This document shows positions 15,449 through 24,529 of a stretch of DNA of 64,000 bases, one piece after another (the stretch's first letter is position 1; each line of letters starts with the position of its first letter). Source of the stretch: Roseicella aerolata (lineage in GTDB: Bacteria > Pseudomonadota > Alphaproteobacteria > Acetobacterales > Acetobacteraceae); assembly GCF_020523605.1 (NCBI RefSeq), contig NZ_JAJAQI010000020.1, forward strand, positions 1-64,000. The letters run 5' to 3'. The translations under genes and the position numbers were made by a program. The notes beneath the pieces are model-generated. The model was not told where the DNA came from, did no database searches, and saw nothing but the letters and a program-made list of their open reading frames with translations.

Positions 15449-16225
15449 TCAGGCAAGTCGGCCTCCATCCACGGGCAGGGCGACGCCGGTGATGAAACCG
15501 GCGCCATCGGAGAGCAGGAAGAGCACCGTCTCCGCCACCTCCTCGGCCGTGCCGAAGCGGCCCAGCGGGTGGCGGGTGCGGAAGGCCGCCTCCCGTGCCG
15601 CCCGTGCCGCCGCGTCGCCGGCCGAGGCGAAGGTCGCTTCCAGCATCGGCGTCTCGATCGAGCCGGGGCAGACGCAGTTGACCCGGATGCCCTCGCCGGC
15701 ATGGGTCAGCGCCAGGCTGCGCGTCAGCATCACCACCGCGCCCTTGCTGGCGGAATAGGCCGGCAGGGTGGCGGAGCCGGCGAGGCCGGCGGTCGAGGCG
15801 AAGAGCACCATGGCGCCGCCGCCCGCGGCCCGCATGGCCGGCAGCACCGCCCGCACCGTCAGCCAGGTCCCCTTCACATTGACCGAGAACAGCCGGTCCC
15901 ACTCCGCCTCGGTCGCCTGGTCCACCGGTTTGGCCGGGCCGAGCATGCCCGCGGCGGCGACCAGCAGCGAGACGGGGCCGAGCCGTGCTGCCACCCGCGC
16001 CGCCTCCTCCAGCGCCGCGGCCGAGGTGACATCGCCCGCGACGGTCAGCGCGCCGGGACAGTGCGATGCCGTCTCCGCCAGGCCCGCTGCGTCCTGGTCA
16101 AATAGCAGCAGGCGCGCACCCTCACGCGCCAGCGCCACCGCGCTGGCGCGGCCAAGGCCGGACGCGGCGCCGGTGACGAAGGCGACCCGATCCGCGAACC
16201 GGCCAGCCATCCCGTCCTGCGCCAT
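15449..16225 (-). CDS. SDR-family oxidoreductase
   Basis: A 258-residue classical SDR with cofactor motif TGAASGLG. In place of NNAG it has VAAAGMLGP, and its catalytic set is STAGL...YSASK. The end FITGVALPVDGG is typical. It is the first gene of the minus-strand SDR-SDR-deacetylase-binding protein group, separated by 79 bases from the second SDR. The start at 16225 gives the usual length. Substrate unknown. Confidence 0.86.
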   Translation of the reverse strand: MAQDGMAGRFADRVAFVTGAASGLGRASAVALAREGARLLLFDQDAAGLAETASHCPGALTVAGDVTSAAALEEAARVAARLGPVSLLVAAAGMLGPAKPVDQATEAEWDRLFSVNVKGTWLTVRAVLPAMRAAGGGAMVLFASTAGLAGSATLPAYSASKGAVVMLTRSLALTHAGEGIRVNCVCPGSIETPMLEATFASAGDAAARAAREAAFRTRHPLGRFGTAEEVAETVLFLLSDGAGFITGVALPVDGGRLA

Positions 16226-16349
16226 CGCCCGCCTCCGTGCGTCACACCCGCAACCCGCGGAACGGAGTCACGCCTCCGTGCCTTCGTCTCCGCCGATCGG
16301 CTTGGGCCGGGATGGTGCGGCGATCCCGCCGGGCCGGCAACCCCGCGCG

Positions 16350-17258
16350 TCAGTCGCCGCGCGCCGCGGCCCGTTCGCGTGCCCGCACCCGCTCGCGGTG
16401 CACGGTATAGAGCCCGCTGCCGATAATCACCGCCGCGCCCAGCACCGTGCCGCCATCCGGCACTGCGGCGAAGATCAGCCAGCCCAGCGTCGTCGAGAAG
16501 ATGAGTTGCACATAGGAAAAGGGCGCGAGCAGCGAGGCCGCCGCCTGCCGGTAGGCCAGGATCACCAGATACTGCCCGACCGAGGAGCAGACGCCATGCG
16601 CAAGGCCGAGGCCGAGCTGCCACAGCGTCGGCATGACGAAGACGAAGGGCACCAGCGCGGTCAGCAGGAGGAGCCCGGTGCCGGCGGACCACAGCACCGT
16701 CGTCTCGGTCCGGTCGCCCGCGCCCATCCTGCGGGTGATGACGATGGTCGCAGCCCAGCAGAGGGCAGAGGCAACGGGGAACATCGCCGCGGCGGAAAGC
16801 GCGCCGCTTCCGGGCCGGATCACGATCAGGGCGCCCATGAAGCCGACAATGACCGCGGCCCAGCGCCTGATCCCGACCTTCTCGGCGAGGAAGACGATGG
16901 AGAGCGCGGTGACGAAGCCCGGCGCGACATAGGTGATGGCGGTCGCTTCGGCGATCGGCAAGAAGCCGAGCCCGGCGACGAAGAGCACGGCGGAGCCGAC
17001 CAGCGTTAGGCCCCGCAGCAATTGCAGCCGCAGGCGCCTCGGCCGCTGGCGCAGCACCCGGCCGCGTGCTGCGAGGACGAGGGCGAAGGCCATGAAGACG
17101 AGGTAGCGCAGCCAGGCGACCTCGACCGCCGGCAGGCCCTCCAGCCGCATCAGCTTCGCCATGGCGTCGGAGACCGAGAAGAGCACGACGGAGGCGAGGA
17201 TCAGGAGGATGCCCGGCAGCACCCGTTCGGCTGCCGCTTCGGTGGTGGTCGTACTCAA
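16350..17258 (-). CDS. EamA/DMT-family transporter, TTG start
   Basis: About 302 residues with ten membrane helices in two EamA repeats (LILASVVLFSVSDAMAKLM, PIAEATAITYVAPGFVTAL, AEKVGIRRWAAVIVGFMGAL, APFSYVQLIFSTTLGWL). The likely start is TTG at 17258, preceded by CAGGAA at good distance. The only in-frame ATG upstream (17321) would run nearly into the divergent phosphoesterase gene and adds a non-conserved lead. It is 124 bases from the SDR cluster and could be transcribed with it. Substrate unknown. Confidence 0.83.
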   Translation of the reverse strand: MSTTTTEAAAERVLPGILLILASVVLFSVSDAMAKLMRLEGLPAVEVAWLRYLVFMAFALVLAARGRVLRQRPRRLRLQLLRGLTLVGSAVLFVAGLGFLPIAEATAITYVAPGFVTALSIVFLAEKVGIRRWAAVIVGFMGALIVIRPGSGALSAAAMFPVASALCWAATIVITRRMGAGDRTETTVLWSAGTGLLLLTALVPFVFVMPTLWQLGLGLAHGVCSSVGQYLVILAYRQAAASLLAPFSYVQLIFSTTLGWLIFAAVPDGGTVLGAAVIIGSGLYTVHRERVRARERAAARGD

Positions 17259-17384
17259 CGGGGAATTCCTGCCGGCTTGGCTCCAGCATAGGGGGGCGGG
17301 ACGGCGGCGTCCCGTGATCATCGCATCACGATGCCTCCCCGCCGGCCCGTGCTATGGCTGCGGTCGGGGAAGGACAACGGCCGC

Positions 17385-18203
17385 ATGACCAGCATCCTGC
17401 AGATCTCGGACACGCATCTCTCGCCGCGCACGAGCCTGTTCCGGCGGAACCTGGCGCTGATCGCCGCCTGGGCCGAGGCGGCGCGGCCTGACCTGGTGGT
17501 GGTGACGGGCGATCTCTCCCTGGACGGGGCCGACCGGGAGGAGGACCTGGCCTTCGCCATGGGCCTGCTGCGCCCGCTGCCGGCGCCGCTGCTCGTCCTG
17601 CCCGGCAACCATGACGTGGGCAGCGATCCGCGCACGATGCCCAAGCAGCCGGTGGATGCGACGCGGCTGGCACGCTTCCGGCGGCTGGCCGGCGAGGATG
17701 CCTGGGCGCGGGACCTGCCGGGCTGGCGCCTCATCGGCCTCAACACCGAGATCATGGGCACCGGCCTGCCGGAGGAGGCGGCACAGGCCGGCTTCATCCG
17801 CCAGGCTGCCGCCGGTGTCGGGGAGCGGCGGATCGCCCTCTTCCTCCACACCCCCGCCTTCACCAGCATGCCGGAGGATCCGCGTTTCGACTACTGGGCG
17901 GTGGCGCCGGAGGCGCGGCCGGCCCTCGCGCCGCTGCTCGGGCATCCCGGCCTGAGCCTGGTCGCGTCCGGCCACCTGCACCTGTACCACCAATTCGCGC
18001 GCGGCCCGGTCCGCTATGCCTGGGCGCCGCCCGTCTCCTTCCTCTGCGAGCCGGCGATCCAGCCCGGCATTCCGGGCGAGCGCCTGCCCGGCGCGCTGGT
18101 GCACCGGCTGGGCCCGGATGGCGCGGAGACGAGTCTGCTGGCGCCGGACGGGATGGAGCACCACTGGCTGAAATCCGTGGTGCAGGAGATCTATCCGCGC
18201 TGA
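17385..18203 (+). CDS. Calcineurin-like metallophosphoesterase
   Basis: A 272-residue phosphoesterase with the full metal-binding series: DTHLS, GDLSLDG, GNHDVG, FLHTPAF and GHLHLYH. This order is that of class III cyclic-nucleotide or phospholipid phosphodiesterase-like proteins (CpdA/GpdQ group). ATG 17385 is preferred over an upstream in-frame start at 17331 because the family text MTSILQISDTHL begins there. It converges on the flavin monooxygenase gene, with the last 13 bases of the two genes overlapping. Substrate unknown. Confidence 0.85.
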   Translation: MTSILQISDTHLSPRTSLFRRNLALIAAWAEAARPDLVVVTGDLSLDGADREEDLAFAMGLLRPLPAPLLVLPGNHDVGSDPRTMPKQPVDATRLARFRRLAGEDAWARDLPGWRLIGLNTEIMGTGLPEEAAQAGFIRQAAAGVGERRIALFLHTPAFTSMPEDPRFDYWAVAPEARPALAPLLGHPGLSLVASGHLHLYHQFARGPVRYAWAPPVSFLCEPAIQPGIPGERLPGALVHRLGPDGAETSLLAPDGMEHHWLKSVVQEIYPR

Positions 18204-19639
18204 AAGGCGGCGGGTACGAAGAAGGGCGTGCTCTCCAGCTCCGGCTCGGCGAAGGCCTCCAGCCGGCCGCGCATCACGGCGATGTCCTCCCGGAAGAGAT
18301 GTGCCGCGATGCGCTGCGCCAGCCGCTCCGCCCCGATCGAGGCACCGGGGATGTCGGAAGCGATGGCGCCCAGGCTTGCCATGGCGGCATGGCTGAACAG
18401 GTGGATGCGGGAGAGGCCGGGGCAGGCACCGGGCTCGCGCGCCTCCAGCTCGAAGCCCTCGCCCAGCCAGGGGAAGCGCGCCAGTTCGGGCCGCCGCGCC
18501 TCGGGCGGCGGGGCATGGCGGTCGCCCCAGCTGGCGATCTGGCCGGCGAGCCCCGCCAGTTCCGGGATGCGCGCGGCATCCACCACGAAGCCGGTGCCGA
18601 GGATCAGGAAATCGGCCGAGGCCCTGCCTCCCTCGGGCATGGTCAGCGCCACCGCCCGGCCCTCGCGCCGCGCGCCGGTGATGGGTGTCGAGAAATGAAT
18701 GCGGAAGCCGTCGTGGCGCAGCGTGCGCAGCACCGTCTCATGCGGCGGCGGCGATTGCAGGTCGGCCATGTAGACCAGCAGCCGCCATTTCTCCTCCGGC
18801 GGCAGGCCGGCCCAGCCCTCGAAGAAGCCGGGATGGGCCGAGCCGCGGCCCTTGTTGATCTGCGGCAGGAAGGGCCGGCGGGCATAGATCTCGACGCCGG
18901 CCGCGCCCTGTTCCAGCGCCGTCGCGGCATTGTCCCAGGCTGAGGCGCCGGCGCCCAGCACGGCGACGCGCCTGCCGCGCAGCCGGGTGAAGTCGATCGC
19001 CTCCGCGCTATGGGCAGCGAGGGCGGGGAAGAGCGACGGGTCGATGCCGGGCGGGATCGCGGCGCCGCCCGTGCCGGCGCGGCCGGTCGCCAGCACCACG
19101 CGTCGGGCATGCAGCACCCGCTCGCCTTCCGGCGTCGCCAGCGTCGCGGCGACCATGCCGGCGCCGGGCGACAGGCGCAGGACCGAGACGCCGTTCCGCA
19201 CCGGCACGTCCAGCATCCGCCGGACCCAGAGGATGTAGTCCTGCCAGTCGGCATTCGGGATCTTGTACAGCCCTTCCCAGGCCGCCATGCCGAAGCGCGC
19301 CTCGTACCAGGCGCGGAAGGTCAGGCCGGGGATGCCGAGGGGGATGCCGGGCAGGTGCTTCGGGCTGCGCAGCGTCTCCATCCGCGCATAGGTGATCCAG
19401 GGGCCCTCCAGCCCTTCCGGTGCGCGGTCCACCACCTGGATGTTGCGCACGCCCTTTAGCAGCAGCGCCCCGGCCGCCACCACCCCATACATGCCGGCGC
19501 CGACGACCAGCACGTCGAGCGCCGGCTCGCCATCCGGGCCCGCGACGGTTGCTGGCCAGTTCGCCGGGGGCAGGCCGAGCAGCGCGAGGTCACGCGCGAC
19601 GCGGCGCTCATGCACCGCAAGGGAGTCCAGTCCGTCCAT
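18191..19639 (-). CDS. FAD/NAD(P)-binding monooxygenase-like oxidoreductase
   Basis: A 482-residue flavoprotein with two Rossmann fingerprints: VVGAGMYGVVA for FAD near residue 45 and VLGAGASAWDNA for NADPH near residue 200. The ATGRAGTGG turn, the helix-linked LILGTGF motif and the length fit group B flavin monooxygenases (FMO/lysine-ornithine hydroxylase type). The start ATG at 19639 follows the divergent P450 gene by 124 bases. Divergent pairing with a P450 suggests an oxidative tailoring or detoxification role. Substrate cannot be inferred. Confidence 0.78.
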   Translation of the reverse strand: MDGLDSLAVHERRVARDLALLGLPPANWPATVAGPDGEPALDVLVVGAGMYGVVAAGALLLKGVRNIQVVDRAPEGLEGPWITYARMETLRSPKHLPGIPLGIPGLTFRAWYEARFGMAAWEGLYKIPNADWQDYILWVRRMLDVPVRNGVSVLRLSPGAGMVAATLATPEGERVLHARRVVLATGRAGTGGAAIPPGIDPSLFPALAAHSAEAIDFTRLRGRRVAVLGAGASAWDNAATALEQGAAGVEIYARRPFLPQINKGRGSAHPGFFEGWAGLPPEEKWRLLVYMADLQSPPPHETVLRTLRHDGFRIHFSTPITGARREGRAVALTMPEGGRASADFLILGTGFVVDAARIPELAGLAGQIASWGDRHAPPPEARRPELARFPWLGEGFELEAREPGACPGLSRIHLFSHAAMASLGAIASDIPGASIGAERLAQRIAAHLFREDIAVMRGRLEAFAEPELESTPFFVPAAFQRG

Positions 19640-19763
19640 GCGGCGCAGCTTGCCAGGGCACGGGCAGGGCGGCCAGCCGGGCTCCGGTGCGGTCGCGGGC
19701 GCTTGCCTTGGCCTGTGCCGGCCCGTGCCCACATCCTTTCCGAGAGTCAGGAGGAGCAGGCCG

Positions 19764-21122
19764 ATGACCGCCCTCTCGCCCGTGCTGCCAGGGCCCTTCC
19801 TGCCGCCCGCGCCCGTGCCGCGGGAGCAGGACATGTCCTTCTTCGCCCAGCTCCGCGCCTTCCGCAGCGACGTGATCCGCACCTGGCCGCGCCGCGCCTA
19901 TGAGGAGCCGGTGCTGGAGCGGCTTTTCCTCGGCCGCAACACCCTGCTGGTGAACACGCCCGAGGCGGTGCGGCATGTGCTGGTGGATGCGGCGGAGCGC
20001 TATGGCCGCACCCCGGCGACGCTGCGGCTGCTGCGGCCGCTGCTTGGCAACGGGCTGATCCTCAGCGAGGGCGCCGCCTGGAAGCACCAGCGCCGCACCC
20101 TCGCGCCGGCCTTCGCCCCGCGCGCCATCGCCCTGCTGGTGCCGCATATGCGGGCGGCGACGGAGGAGGCGCTGGCGGTGCTGCCGACGGACCGGCCGGT
20201 GGACCTGCTGGGCTTCGCCCAGGCGCTGGCCCTCGAGATTGCCGGCCGGACCATGGTCTCGCTCGGCATGCGGCGCTACCGCGCCAGCCTGCGCGACCGG
20301 CTGGAGCGCTACGGCGCGGCGAGCGGGCTGCATCTGCTCGACCTCATCCTCGCGCCGGATCTGCTGACGCCGCATGACGTGCTGCGCCGCTGGCATGGCC
20401 GGCGCTGGATGGCACTGATCGGCCGCATCGTCGCGGCGCGGCAGCGGGAGAGGGGGGCTGGTCAGGCCAGCGCCGTGCCCGGCGGACCGCCGCAGGACCT
20501 GCTCGACCTCATCATGGCGGCGCGCGACCCGGAGACGGGGCGCGGCTTCACGCCGGAGGAGGTGGAGGACCAGGTCGCCACCATGCTGCTGGCCGGGCAC
20601 GAGACCACGGCCCTGACGCTCTTCTGGTCGCTCGTGCTGCTCGCCCAGGCGCCCGCCTGGCAGGAGCGCCTGGCGGAGGAGGCCGGGGCGGCGCAGCAAC
20701 CGCTGACCCGCGCCGTGCTGGATGAGGCGCTGCGGCTCTACCCGCCCGCCTTCGCCATCGCCCGGCTGGCGCGCGAGCGGGACACCGTTGCCGGAATCAG
20801 GCTGAAGCCCGGCGATGCCGTGGTGGTCGCGCCCTGGGTGCTGCACCGCCACAAACGGCTCTGGGAGGCCCCGGAGGCCTTCGATCCGCGCCGCTTCCTG
20901 CCCCCCGCGCCACCGCCGGACCGCTTCGCCTATCTGCCCTTCGGCGCCGGGCCGCGGGTCTGCATCGGCGCGCATTTCGCGCTGACCGAGGCGGTACTGG
21001 TGCTCTCGGCCCTGTTGCGACGCTTCCGGGTGCAGATGGTCACGCGCCGGCCGGTCCTGCCAGTCGCGGTGATGACGACCGTGCCGGACCATCGGCCGAT
21101 GTTTCGCCTCGCCCCGCGTTGA
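19764..21122 (+). CDS. Cytochrome P450
   Basis: A 452-residue P450 with I-helix AGHETTALT (Thr for O2 activation), ExxR in DEALRLYPP, PERF-like DPRRFLPP and the heme-thiolate loop FGAGPRVCIG. It lacks an N-terminal membrane anchor, so it is soluble. The text is closer to the CYP4/CYP102-like heme domains than to the small bacterial P450cam types. A strong AGGAGG precedes ATG 19764. No ferredoxin or reductase is adjacent, so redox partners must be elsewhere. Its last 83 bases overlap the convergent ChbG gene. Confidence 0.9.
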   Translation: MTALSPVLPGPFLPPAPVPREQDMSFFAQLRAFRSDVIRTWPRRAYEEPVLERLFLGRNTLLVNTPEAVRHVLVDAAERYGRTPATLRLLRPLLGNGLILSEGAAWKHQRRTLAPAFAPRAIALLVPHMRAATEEALAVLPTDRPVDLLGFAQALALEIAGRTMVSLGMRRYRASLRDRLERYGAASGLHLLDLILAPDLLTPHDVLRRWHGRRWMALIGRIVAARQRERGAGQASAVPGGPPQDLLDLIMAARDPETGRGFTPEEVEDQVATMLLAGHETTALTLFWSLVLLAQAPAWQERLAEEAGAAQQPLTRAVLDEALRLYPPAFAIARLARERDTVAGIRLKPGDAVVVAPWVLHRHKRLWEAPEAFDPRRFLPPAPPPDRFAYLPFGAGPRVCIGAHFALTEAVLVLSALLRRFRVQMVTRRPVLPVAVMTTVPDHRPMFRLAPR

Positions 21123-21984
21123 GGGCAGGCGGCCAGAAGGGCTGGATGGCGCGGTAGCCGAGCGTCGCCACGCCCGCCTCCCGGCACCAGGCGGCGATCG
21201 CACCTTGCTCCAGCAGGGCATGTTCGCGCAGGCGCCAGCCGGCATGGTCCGGTGCGATGGCCTCGATGTCGCCCGGCATGGCGCAGTGCAGGGCGAGATG
21301 GGTGACGCCCGGGGGCAGCGTCCCGATCATGCGGTGGTAGCCGGCCTGCGTCTCCTCCGCCGGCACGGCGAGGGTGCCGCGGATCCCGTCCGGCAGCGGC
21401 AGCCCGGCCGCCTCCAGCGCCGCGACGGCCCGGGCATAGGCCGCCGGCTCCGGCGCGAAGCCGATCCGGCGGGGCAGGACCGGCACCAGCCCATGCTCGC
21501 GCGCGAGGGCGATGTGGCAGCCCAGCAGCTCGGGCAGCATCGCCGCGGCCATATGCGCATCCAGATGCGTCGGCCGCAGCCCGGCGGCCAGCGCGCGCCC
21601 GACCTGCGCCCGTAGTTCCGCCTCGGCGGCCTCCGGCACCAGATGCCGGCGGAGCGAAGCGACATCGCGCCAGAGATAACCATCATCGTCGATCAGGCCC
21701 GAGGCACGGCTGCGGGTCGAGATGGGACCCCAGCGGTAGTGCCGCCACTCGCTGGTCAGCGTCAGATGGATGCCGAGATCGAGCATGGGGTCGGCCGCGC
21801 CGGCCTCGGCGATCTCGCCGAACCAGGGGCAGGGCACCATGACGGAGCCGCAGGTGACCAGACCGCGCGCGGCCAGCGCCAGGAAGGCCTGGTTGCCGGC
21901 ATGGCACATGCCGAGATCATCCACATGCAGGATGGCGGCGCGCGCGAGGCCGAGCCGCGCCGCCAGCGGCGATGCTTCCGTCAT
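21040..21984 (-). CDS. ChbG/HpnK-family (YdjC) deacetylase
   Basis: A 314-residue YdjC-like hydrolase. The metal motif is LHVDDLGMCHAGN and a second His is in LRPTHLDAHMA; TLPPGVTHLALHC also fits. Family members deacetylate chito-oligosaccharides (ChbG) or hopanoid glucosamine (HpnK). No hopanoid genes are adjacent. The C terminus carries a roughly 25-residue Gly/Ser/Pro-rich extension, and this tail is the part overlapping the convergent P450 gene. An earlier natural end of the protein is possible but no stop is seen. Confidence 0.82.
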   Translation of the reverse strand: MTEASPLAARLGLARAAILHVDDLGMCHAGNQAFLALAARGLVTCGSVMVPCPWFGEIAEAGAADPMLDLGIHLTLTSEWRHYRWGPISTRSRASGLIDDDGYLWRDVASLRRHLVPEAAEAELRAQVGRALAAGLRPTHLDAHMAAAMLPELLGCHIALAREHGLVPVLPRRIGFAPEPAAYARAVAALEAAGLPLPDGIRGTLAVPAEETQAGYHRMIGTLPPGVTHLALHCAMPGDIEAIAPDHAGWRLREHALLEQGAIAAWCREAGVATLGYRAIQPFWPPALNAGRGETSADGPARSSSPRLAGPAGA

Positions 21985-22229
21985 GCTGCCTTATACCACC
22001 GCGCCGACATGCCGGCGCATATCGGCGGTCCCAGGCGGCGCCCATTCGGGCGCTCAGCCGCTTTCAGCGGCTGCAGGTCAGGCATGATGCGATCCGGCAT
22101 CGGATATGGCCGCGGCGCCTCCCCGGAAGCCGCCCTGGCGGAGACGTGCCCGGCATGGCGGCGCCGATGCCGCACCGGTCGCGATCCGCGACGGCGCCGC
22201 CGCGTTCCGGGCGCAGGAGGGACCAGCCC

Positions 22230-23588
22230 ATGTCCGACCTGCTTCCCCGCGATGCCGTCCCGCCCGCGAGCGAGGCGGAAATCGGCCAGCTCATCGGCTC
22301 GGTCGCCGAGCCGCTGCCGCCGCTGGCAGATCCCGAGGCCTTCGGCGCCGCCTTCGATCGCTTCGCCGGCGCGCGCGTCGTCCTGCTCGGTGAATCGACG
22401 CATGGCACCAGTGAGTTCTATCGGGCGCGCGCCGCCATCACCCGTCGCCTGATCGAGCGGCACGGCTTCACCATCATCGCCGTCGAGGCGGACTGGCCCG
22501 ATGCCGCGCGGATCGACCGCTGGGTGCGCCACCGCGGCCCGCCGCGGGCGGAGGAGGGACCGGCCTTCACCCGCTTCCCCAGCTGGATGTGGCGCAACGC
22601 CGAGATGCGCGACTTCGTGCAGTGGCTGCGCGCCCGCAACGCCGGTCTGCCGCTGGAGCGCCGGGCGGAGTTCCGCGGCCTGGATGTCTACAGCCTCGGC
22701 GCCTCCATGGCCGCGGTGCTCGCCTATCTCGATGCCCATGACACGGAGGCGGCGAAGGCCGCGCGCCGGCGCTATGCCTGCCTGACGCCCTGGCAGATGG
22801 AGCCGGCCGATTACGGCCGCGCCGTGCTGTTCGGCAACCGGGAGCCCTGCGAGGACGCCGCGGTGCAGCAGTTGCAGGACCTGCTGGCGCGGCAGGTGGC
22901 GGAGAGGACCGCCGAGGCCGGCGAGGCGCTGTTCGACGCGGCGCAGAATGCCCGCGTGGCGCTGGGCGCGGAACGCTACTACCGGCTGATGTACCGCTCC
23001 GGCACCGAGAGCTGGAACCTGCGCGACCGGCACATGTTCGACACGCTGCGCGCCCTGCTGCAGCGGCGCGGGCCGCAGGCCAAGGCCGTGGTCTGGGCCC
23101 ATAACAGCCATATCGGCAATGCCGCGGCGACCGAGATGGGCTGGTCCGGCGAGTTCAACATCGGCGAGCTCTGCCGCACCGCCTTCGGCGAGGAGGCCGT
23201 GCTGATCGGCTTCGGCACCGGTCGCGGCACGGTCGCGGCGGCCGATGACTGGGGCAGCGAGATGCAGATCAAGCGCGTCCGGCCGGTGCGGCCCGACAGC
23301 CATGAGGCGCTGTTCCGCGATCATGCCCCGGCCTGCTCCCTGACCGATCTGCGGCCTGCTTCCGCGCCCGAACTCCGCGCGGCCCTGGCCCGGCCGCGTC
23401 TGGAACGCGCGATCGGCGTGATCTACCGGCCCGAGACCGAACGGCAGAGCCACTACTTTGAGGCGGTCCTGCCGGAGCAGTTCGACGCTTTCGTCTGGTT
23501 CGCGGAGACACAGGCGGTGACGGCCCTGCCGGGTGCCGAGGAGGGCGGCCCCGCCGACGCGGCGGAAACATTCCCCTTCGGCCTGTAG
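22230..23588 (+). CDS. Erythromycin esterase family protein
   Basis: A 452-residue EreA/succinoglycan-biosynthesis-type protein. The signature GESTHGTSEFYRARA near residue 51 carries the catalytic His and Glu; VVWAHNSHIGNA and RYYRLMYRSG follow. Homologues are often of unknown physiological substrate and are not good evidence of macrolide resistance. Start ATG 22230 has GCAGGAGGG upstream. Only 5 bases separate its stop from the Clp1-like kinase gene, which in turn overlaps an SDR, so three genes form one operon. Confidence 0.83.
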   Translation: MSDLLPRDAVPPASEAEIGQLIGSVAEPLPPLADPEAFGAAFDRFAGARVVLLGESTHGTSEFYRARAAITRRLIERHGFTIIAVEADWPDAARIDRWVRHRGPPRAEEGPAFTRFPSWMWRNAEMRDFVQWLRARNAGLPLERRAEFRGLDVYSLGASMAAVLAYLDAHDTEAAKAARRRYACLTPWQMEPADYGRAVLFGNREPCEDAAVQQLQDLLARQVAERTAEAGEALFDAAQNARVALGAERYYRLMYRSGTESWNLRDRHMFDTLRALLQRRGPQAKAVVWAHNSHIGNAAATEMGWSGEFNIGELCRTAFGEEAVLIGFGTGRGTVAAADDWGSEMQIKRVRPVRPDSHEALFRDHAPACSLTDLRPASAPELRAALARPRLERAIGVIYRPETERQSHYFEAVLPEQFDAFVWFAETQAVTALPGAEEGGPADAAETFPFGL

Positions 23589-23593
23589 CAGCC

Positions 23594-24529
23594 ATGCCGG
23601 CGGATGCGGCGCAACTCGACAGGCCGACCGACTGGTCGGCGGCGGTGCAGCGGATCCTCACGGGCGATGTCCGTCGCGTCCTGGTCCTGGGCGCACGGGA
23701 TGCCGGCAAGAGCAGCTTCTGCCGCCTGCTGCTGCATCAGGCCGCGGAGGCGGGGCGTGGCGTCGCGCTGCTCGATGTCGATCCGGCGCAGAAGCTGGTG
23801 GGGCCGCCTGCCTGCGTCACGCTCGGACAGGGTGTTCCGCTGGCCTGCACCGCGCTTGCGCTGGTCGGCAGCTTCGATCCCCTGCGCGGTTGGGACCGGC
23901 TGGTGGCGGGGGCGGGGCGGCTCACCGAGGAGGCTGGCGCGGCGGCGCTGCTGGTGGCGAATACCAGCGGGTTGCTGGCCCGTGCCGGGCGGCGCCTGAA
24001 GGCGGCGAAGATCGCCGCGGTGCGGCCGGACCTGCTGGTCGCGCTCGGTGAGGATCCCGGCCTCGACGCGATCCTGGCTGATCATCCCGGGCTTCCGGCG
24101 CTGCGGCTCGGCCGCTCGCCGCTGGCCCGGCGCAAGGGGGAGGGGGAGCGGCGCAGCCTGCGCCGCGCAGCCTTCGATGCCTATTTCGCCGGCGCGCCGG
24201 TCCGGACGCTCGACCTCTATGGCCTGTGGCGTGAGGGCATGGCGGCCGGCGAGGCGCTGCCCGGGCCGGGGCAGGTCGTGGCTCTGGCCGACATGGCCGG
24301 GCGCGACCAGGTCATCGGCCTGGTGCTGGGTGGCGCGCCCGATGGCGGCAGCCTGCTGCTGCGTGCCCCGCCGACGCAGCGGCCGGTCGCCGGGCTGCGC
24401 TGGGGCCCGCTGCGGCTGGAGGGCGACCCCGGCACGGCAGCGCTGCAACCGGCTTCGCCGGTTCGCGCTGAGCGCAGGGGCCAGGCTGATCCGGCACGGT
24501 CCGATCTCGCAGCGGAAGACCCAGGATGA
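23594..24529 (+). CDS. Clp1-like P-loop protein, putative polynucleotide kinase
   Basis: About 311 residues. Walker A is LVLGARDAGKSSF and the second motif LLDVDPAQKLVGPPACVTLG resembles the hhDxDxGQ motif of Clp1/Nol9/Grc3-type P-loop kinases, with Ala for the usual Gly. The eukaryotic and archaeal relatives phosphorylate 5'-OH RNA ends; the bacterial versions are usually unnamed. The last third (GQVVALADMAGRDQVIGLVLGG and LLLRAPPTQRPVAGLRWG) looks like a separate beta-rich domain, as in Clp1 C-terminal regions. It is sandwiched between the esterase-like gene (5-base gap) and an SDR (ATGA overlap). RNA kinase activity is inference. Confidence 0.65.
   Translation: MPADAAQLDRPTDWSAAVQRILTGDVRRVLVLGARDAGKSSFCRLLLHQAAEAGRGVALLDVDPAQKLVGPPACVTLGQGVPLACTALALVGSFDPLRGWDRLVAGAGRLTEEAGAAALLVANTSGLLARAGRRLKAAKIAAVRPDLLVALGEDPGLDAILADHPGLPALRLGRSPLARRKGEGERRSLRRAAFDAYFAGAPVRTLDLYGLWREGMAAGEALPGPGQVVALADMAGRDQVIGLVLGGAPDGGSLLLRAPPTQRPVAGLRWGPLRLEGDPGTAALQPASPVRAERRGQADPARSDLAAEDPG

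Noticed and set aside
22230-23588. Macrolide resistance determinant
   Set aside because: Family includes many non-resistance members; operon context with a P-loop kinase and SDR is unlike mobile ere genes.
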